From positions 124,001 through 188,000 of the forward strand of contig JACKPA010000001.1 of NCBI GenBank assembly GCA_024233865.1: a stretch of 64,000 bases of DNA, written 5' to 3'. The translations under genes were made by a program, and so were the position numbers. The DNA comes from Leptospiraceae bacterium. Lineage in GTDB: Bacteria > Spirochaetota > Leptospiria > Leptospirales > Leptospiraceae. Positions 60,814-64,000 of this stretch are shown one piece after another; within the stretch, counting starts at the first letter, position 1; each line of letters starts with the position of its first letter. The notes beneath the pieces were generated by a model. It worked only from the letters and a program-made list of their open reading frames with translations, ran no database searches and was not told the DNA's origin.

Positions 60814-61971
60814 ATGCAAAAAAGGTTGAGCAAATTACTTTTATTTAGCTTTTATTTACCTATGCTTACCAATGTTCAAATTAATAAAGAAATAGAACTC
60901 CGAGTAAAAGAACTTTGGAGTCAGTACCCTTTTTCTATTGGTATTCCGGTTATTGATTTGCAGCACATATGCTTGATTTTTTCTATTATAAAACTGCAGC
61001 AATCCATCCAAAATAAATTACCACCTCCAAATCTACAAAAAGATATATTTTATATAATAGATTTTTTAATCCAACACTTCAAAACAGAAGAAAAACTGCT
61101 TTCTTTGATTCATTTTCCTCAGTTTGACTCCCACACAAAAAAACATATAAAATATATAGAACAATTGAGAATTCTCCATGGCAATGATATTGAGGCTGCA
61201 AATGTTTATAAAGCTGCAGATGAAATATTGAATGTACTGCAAAATTGGTTATTTGAACACCTGCGAAAAGATGATCAAAAATATGGGTCTTACCTTTTGG
61301 AGCTTGGGGAAATTTCTACTGATTATAACAAACAACTTTTAGAAGAAGTGAATATTCATAACAACCATATCTTATTATACCAAAATATAACAAAAGATTT
61401 TAGTACCTTTGAAATTAACATCGAACAAAAAACTATCTTATCAATAAAGGAAATTTGGGAAAATAAAAATTTAGCAACGGATATACCTGTTATAGATATG
61501 CAGCATTTGTGGTTAATTAAAATCTTTGTAGAATTGGATATTTCTGCAAAAAAATCCGGTATTATCAAAAGAAATGAAATATTTTTAAATACGCTTTTAG
61601 CCTCTTATGAATATGTTAGCCAGCATTTTAAAACAGAAGAATTGATTATGAGAAATTTTAAATTCCCCCAATACAACAATCATGTTATAAAGCACAGAAA
61701 ATTTGGTGAATTTTTAAGATTGAGAAATGAAGAAAACAAAAGCAATGATTCTATGGCAACCTATAACTTACTACAAGACCTAAGAAATTGGATATATTCT
61801 CATATAGCGGTAGAAGATAGGGAATTAAAAATATTTTTAAAAGATAAAATAAAAGATGTGAACCTTTTTGTTAAACATATTAACAGCAAAGGAGAACTTG
61901 ATTTTAATTCCAACCAAGTGAAATTATATAGACAGATAGTAACTCCTAAAACAAATCAAGATTCTATTTAA
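60814..61971 (+). CDS. Tandem hemerythrin protein (two hemerythrin domains)
   Basis: A 385-residue protein with two hemerythrin domains. Domain 1 has PVIDLQHICLIF, HFKTEEKLLSLIHFPQFDSH, HTKKHIKYIEQL and EHLRKDDQKY. Domain 2 repeats this as PVIDMQHLWLIK, HFKTEELIMRNFKFPQYNNH, KHRKFGEFLRLR and SHIAVEDREL. The His/Glu/Asp set for a di-iron O2-binding site is present in both. It may store or sense oxygen, or protect iron proteins. A later start (ATG at 60862) would remove a short N-terminal extension. Confidence 0.88.
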   Translation: MQKRLSKLLLFSFYLPMLTNVQINKEIELRVKELWSQYPFSIGIPVIDLQHICLIFSIIKLQQSIQNKLPPPNLQKDIFYIIDFLIQHFKTEEKLLSLIHFPQFDSHTKKHIKYIEQLRILHGNDIEAANVYKAADEILNVLQNWLFEHLRKDDQKYGSYLLELGEISTDYNKQLLEEVNIHNNHILLYQNITKDFSTFEINIEQKTILSIKEIWENKNLATDIPVIDMQHLWLIKIFVELDISAKKSGIIKRNEIFLNTLLASYEYVSQHFKTEELIMRNFKFPQYNNHVIKHRKFGEFLRLRNEENKSNDSMATYNLLQDLRNWIYSHIAVEDRELKIFLKDKIKDVNLFVKHINSKGELDFNSNQVKLYRQIVTPKTNQDSI

Positions 61972-61988
61972 TTCTCACTTTTGCTCCC

Positions 61989-62037
61989 TTCGGCTACGCT
62001 CAGGGATCATTCGGACATTGAGCGTAGTCGAAATGTC
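61989..62037. terminator. Bidirectional hairpin repeat between convergent genes
   Basis: TTCGGCTACGCTCA (61989-62002) pairs with TGAGCGTAGTCGAA (62019-62032) with one G-T pair, followed by ATGTCTTTTTTT. It separates the hemerythrin gene from the DUF3332 gene. Part of it is the element expanded at 48585-48670. Confidence 0.7.
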
Positions 62038-62042
62038 TTTTT

Positions 62043-62633
62043 TTAGAATTTGCTTAAAAGCTGAGAATATTCTTTAGAATCTACAATTTTAGAAGATTTA
62101 ACTTTACCATCAATCGTTGACTGCAATACAATTTTAGAGCCTATTTGTTTTTCGTTTACTCCAACTTCTCGTAGTTTTCCGTCAACTTCTTTAAAGATTT
62201 TGTTTGGCTGGTCTTTCAACAACACAAAACTTTCTTTTTCGTTTTGACTTTGAATGTCAACGTAGAGTTTTTGTCCGAATTCTGTGTAAGTTAGTGTAGC
62301 TTTGCTGTCACCCTGGATAAATACTTTCACAGCTTTCCCTTCTTTATCGTAATTATTTTGTCCTACCTGTTCATCTGTCCAAAATTCCCATGTATTATAA
62401 AAAACAAAATCTATAATAGGGGCAATAAACATCATAATTGCTGCCGGAATGGCTGCCACAACACATTTTGCAAAGCGAAAGCCTTTGCTTTGATCTTTAG
62501 TAAAATCAAAAATTCCTTTAATTGCTCTTCGGGTCATAGGAAAAGTTCCACCAGCACAATTCACAAATGTTACAAGGTTAATGATAAATATTAATAGTAC
62601 AATAATACTCTTTTTGAAAAAATTATTCTGCAT
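62043..62633 (-). CDS. DUF3332-family putative lipoprotein/membrane protein
   Basis: A 196-residue protein. The leader NLVTFVNCAGGTFPMTRRAI contains a possible lipobox (FVNC) and the DUF3332 N-terminal pattern; a second hydrophobic stretch AAIPAAIMMFIAPIIDFVFY follows, then a beta-rich domain. DUF3332 proteins of spirochaetes and others are uncharacterised small envelope proteins. A GGAG-type site is 5 bases before its ATG. It is monocistronic. Confidence 0.7.
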   Translation of the reverse strand: MQNNFFKKSIIVLLIFIINLVTFVNCAGGTFPMTRRAIKGIFDFTKDQSKGFRFAKCVVAAIPAAIMMFIAPIIDFVFYNTWEFWTDEQVGQNNYDKEGKAVKVFIQGDSKATLTYTEFGQKLYVDIQSQNEKESFVLLKDQPNKIFKEVDGKLREVGVNEKQIGSKIVLQSTIDGKVKSSKIVDSKEYSQLLSKF

Positions 62634-62722
62634 AATTTACTCCTTAAGTTTTAAACTTCAAATTAAGTTTGCCGATAAATAAAGCAAATATTTATTCGTC
62701 TGTTATTAAAAAAAATAATAGG

Positions 62723-64000
62723 TTAGCTGGCTTGCAGGGAAAGTTGTATTGTAAAAATAGTTTCCCCTGGTTTAGAGTTTACGCTGATTTTTCCTTTATG
62801 CTTTTCGATAATTCCTTTTACAATCCCTAATCCCAAGCCACTACCATCACCTTGCTTTTTTGTAGTAAAAAAAGGATCCCATATCCTGTCTATAACTTCC
62901 GGTGGGATTCCATATCCGGTATCTTTTATTTCAACATAGGCATACTTTTCTTTTGTATACGTAGTAATAGTTAAAATCCCTCTTCCTTTCATGGCATGAA
63001 TAGCATTTTGAAATATATTTGTCCATACTTGATTTAATTCATCAATATAACAAGGAACTATCGGCTTTTCTATATAGTTTTTAATAACTTCAACTCCATG
63101 TTTTAGTTGATTATTCATGATAATAAGGGTGTTTTCAATACCTTCTGTTATATCAGCAATTATAAAGTTTGCTTGATCTATGTGTGAATAATATTTGAGG
63201 GCTTTTATAATTTTTACAACGCTTTTGATAGAGTATTTTATGTTATTTAGGTTTCTTTGAATTTGGGAAATATGTTCCAATAAATAAAAAGCATCAATTC
63301 CACTCTCTATAACAATTTGTATAAGCTCACTTTCACAACCTTGGATTCTTTTTTCAATAATAAACGTTGCCAACCTTCCAGCCAAATTCTCATCAATATT
63401 TAGAGCAATAAACTTCTTTTTCAGATTCTTTTTTAGAATAAACTGCCCTTGCAAGTCCCCCATTTTTTCCGTATTTTTCAGAAGTTCTTTTAATATGTGA
63501 TAAAATTTCTCGTATAACTCCGGAAATTTGATTAACCTTTCCAATGATCTCAAATGAGTTATCATATAAGAGATGTTACTTTCCAAATTATCAGCAGAAC
63601 CATTGATTACTCCGGCAGGAGTATTGATTTCGTGGGCAATTCCGGCAACCATTACACCTAAAGAAGCCATTTTTTCTGACATAATCAGTTGAGATTGAGT
63701 TTCCTGTAGGGCTTTGGTTTTTTCATTTAGGTCTTTAGTTCTTTGCTTGACTTTTTCTTCTAAATTTTCTGTCATTCCGGATAGACGATTGTAAAGAATA
63801 GAGTTTCCTATTGATAATCCGGTGCTTTTTTTGATTTCTAGAAATTTGTTGACTTCATTGCGAGTAAAATCAGAATTATCTATCTTTCTTCCTATTACCA
63901 TAATTCCGAGTAAACTGTCATTCAGCGTCATAGGAATAATGATATCTGCCTTTGTTTCAGCTATAAAATTTAAAGCATCATTTTTGATTTTCTCGTACCT
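62723..64000 (-). CDS. Sensor histidine kinase with GAF-type N-terminus, partial at the window end
   Basis: The frame is open to base 64000, so at least 425 codons belong to a larger gene. The visible N-terminus is the end of a GAF-like domain (ADIIIPMTLNDSLLGIMVIG). A coiled coil follows (MTENLEEKVKQRTKDLNEKT), then the H-box SLGVMVAGIAHEINTPAGVI with the phospho-accepting His. The ATPase domain has NIFQNAIHAMKG (N box), IKDTGYGIP and GDGSGLGLGI. There is no receiver domain, so it phosphorylates a separate response regulator, whose identity is unknown. Confidence 0.85.
   Translation of the reverse strand, partial: RYEKIKNDALNFIAETKADIIIPMTLNDSLLGIMVIGRKIDNSDFTRNEVNKFLEIKKSTGLSIGNSILYNRLSGMTENLEEKVKQRTKDLNEKTKALQETQSQLIMSEKMASLGVMVAGIAHEINTPAGVINGSADNLESNISYMITHLRSLERLIKFPELYEKFYHILKELLKNTEKMGDLQGQFILKKNLKKKFIALNIDENLAGRLATFIIEKRIQGCESELIQIVIESGIDAFYLLEHISQIQRNLNNIKYSIKSVVKIIKALKYYSHIDQANFIIADITEGIENTLIIMNNQLKHGVEVIKNYIEKPIVPCYIDELNQVWTNIFQNAIHAMKGRGILTITTYTKEKYAYVEIKDTGYGIPPEVIDRIWDPFFTTKKQGDGSGLGLGIVKGIIEKHKGKISVNSKPGETIFTIQLSLQAS

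Overview
The window is about 64 kb of AT-rich bacterial DNA with genes on both strands, short intergenic gaps, many coupled gene pairs and no rRNA, tRNA or CRISPR array that I could see. Several points suggest a spirochaete related to Leptospira (order Leptospirales): a secreted alpha-helical protein resembling the flagellar-coiling protein FcpA, many lipoproteins with relaxed spirochaete-style lipoboxes, a DUF3332 protein, D-glycero-alpha-D-manno-heptose genes, 7TMR-DISM, SpoIIE and GGDEF signalling proteins, an MCP, and a FadL/OMPP1 barrel. This assignment is an inference. An NAD-linked [FeFe] hydrogenase and a tandem hemerythrin protein fit an anaerobic or microaerobic life.

Layout. 1-3074: end of a type III polyketide synthase, a GT4 glycosyltransferase, a CmpB-like membrane protein and a sodium/solute symporter. 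3075-5737: relic of a type I restriction subunit, a small lipoprotein, and a papain-like protease with a very long Asp/Glu tract. 5909-12623: acyltransferase, FeoB, a repeat-built coiled-coil protein, a MaoC dehydratase pair and an ankyrin protein. 12646-18839: a tight five-gene operon with a HisZ-like protein, two different HisG-like phosphoribosyltransferases, a three-domain protein (isochorismatase-like, APH-like kinase, NUDT9-like Nudix) and an inositol-monophosphatase-family phosphatase. This is the strongest candidate for an undescribed system. 19043-31370: FadL-like barrel, a wrecked receptor cyclase fused by deletion to a STAS fragment, small helical and zinc-ribbon proteins, a PabC-like aminotransferase, a delta-9-type desaturase, MgtE and a PP2C/SpoIIE receptor.

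31697-34390: a radical SAM / isoprenylcysteine-methyltransferase-like / radical SAM cassette. 34463-41950: MCP, adenine methyltransferase with a broken partner endonuclease, a Cys/Ser-rich lipoprotein, and the hydrogenase (fused NuoE-NuoF subunit plus HydA). 42026-47801: accessory zone with an intact UPF0175/DUF3368 toxin-antitoxin pair, several broken genes and toxin-antitoxin relics, arsenite methyltransferase behind an ArsR-type operator, and a PAS-GGDEF cyclase. 47802-52508: a PMT-type glycosyltransferase, lipoproteins and the hddA-hddC heptose pair. 52619-58393: RND pump, then xseB, panB, folK and a DnaC-like ATPase on the minus strand. 58643-64000: FcpA-like protein, MBL hydrolase, tandem hemerythrin, DUF3332 protein and a histidine kinase running off the end.

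Across the window, short hairpin repeats follow stop codons, and one related repeat is expanded in frame inside a coding sequence. Domain and family names come from motif reading by eye. No database search was possible.
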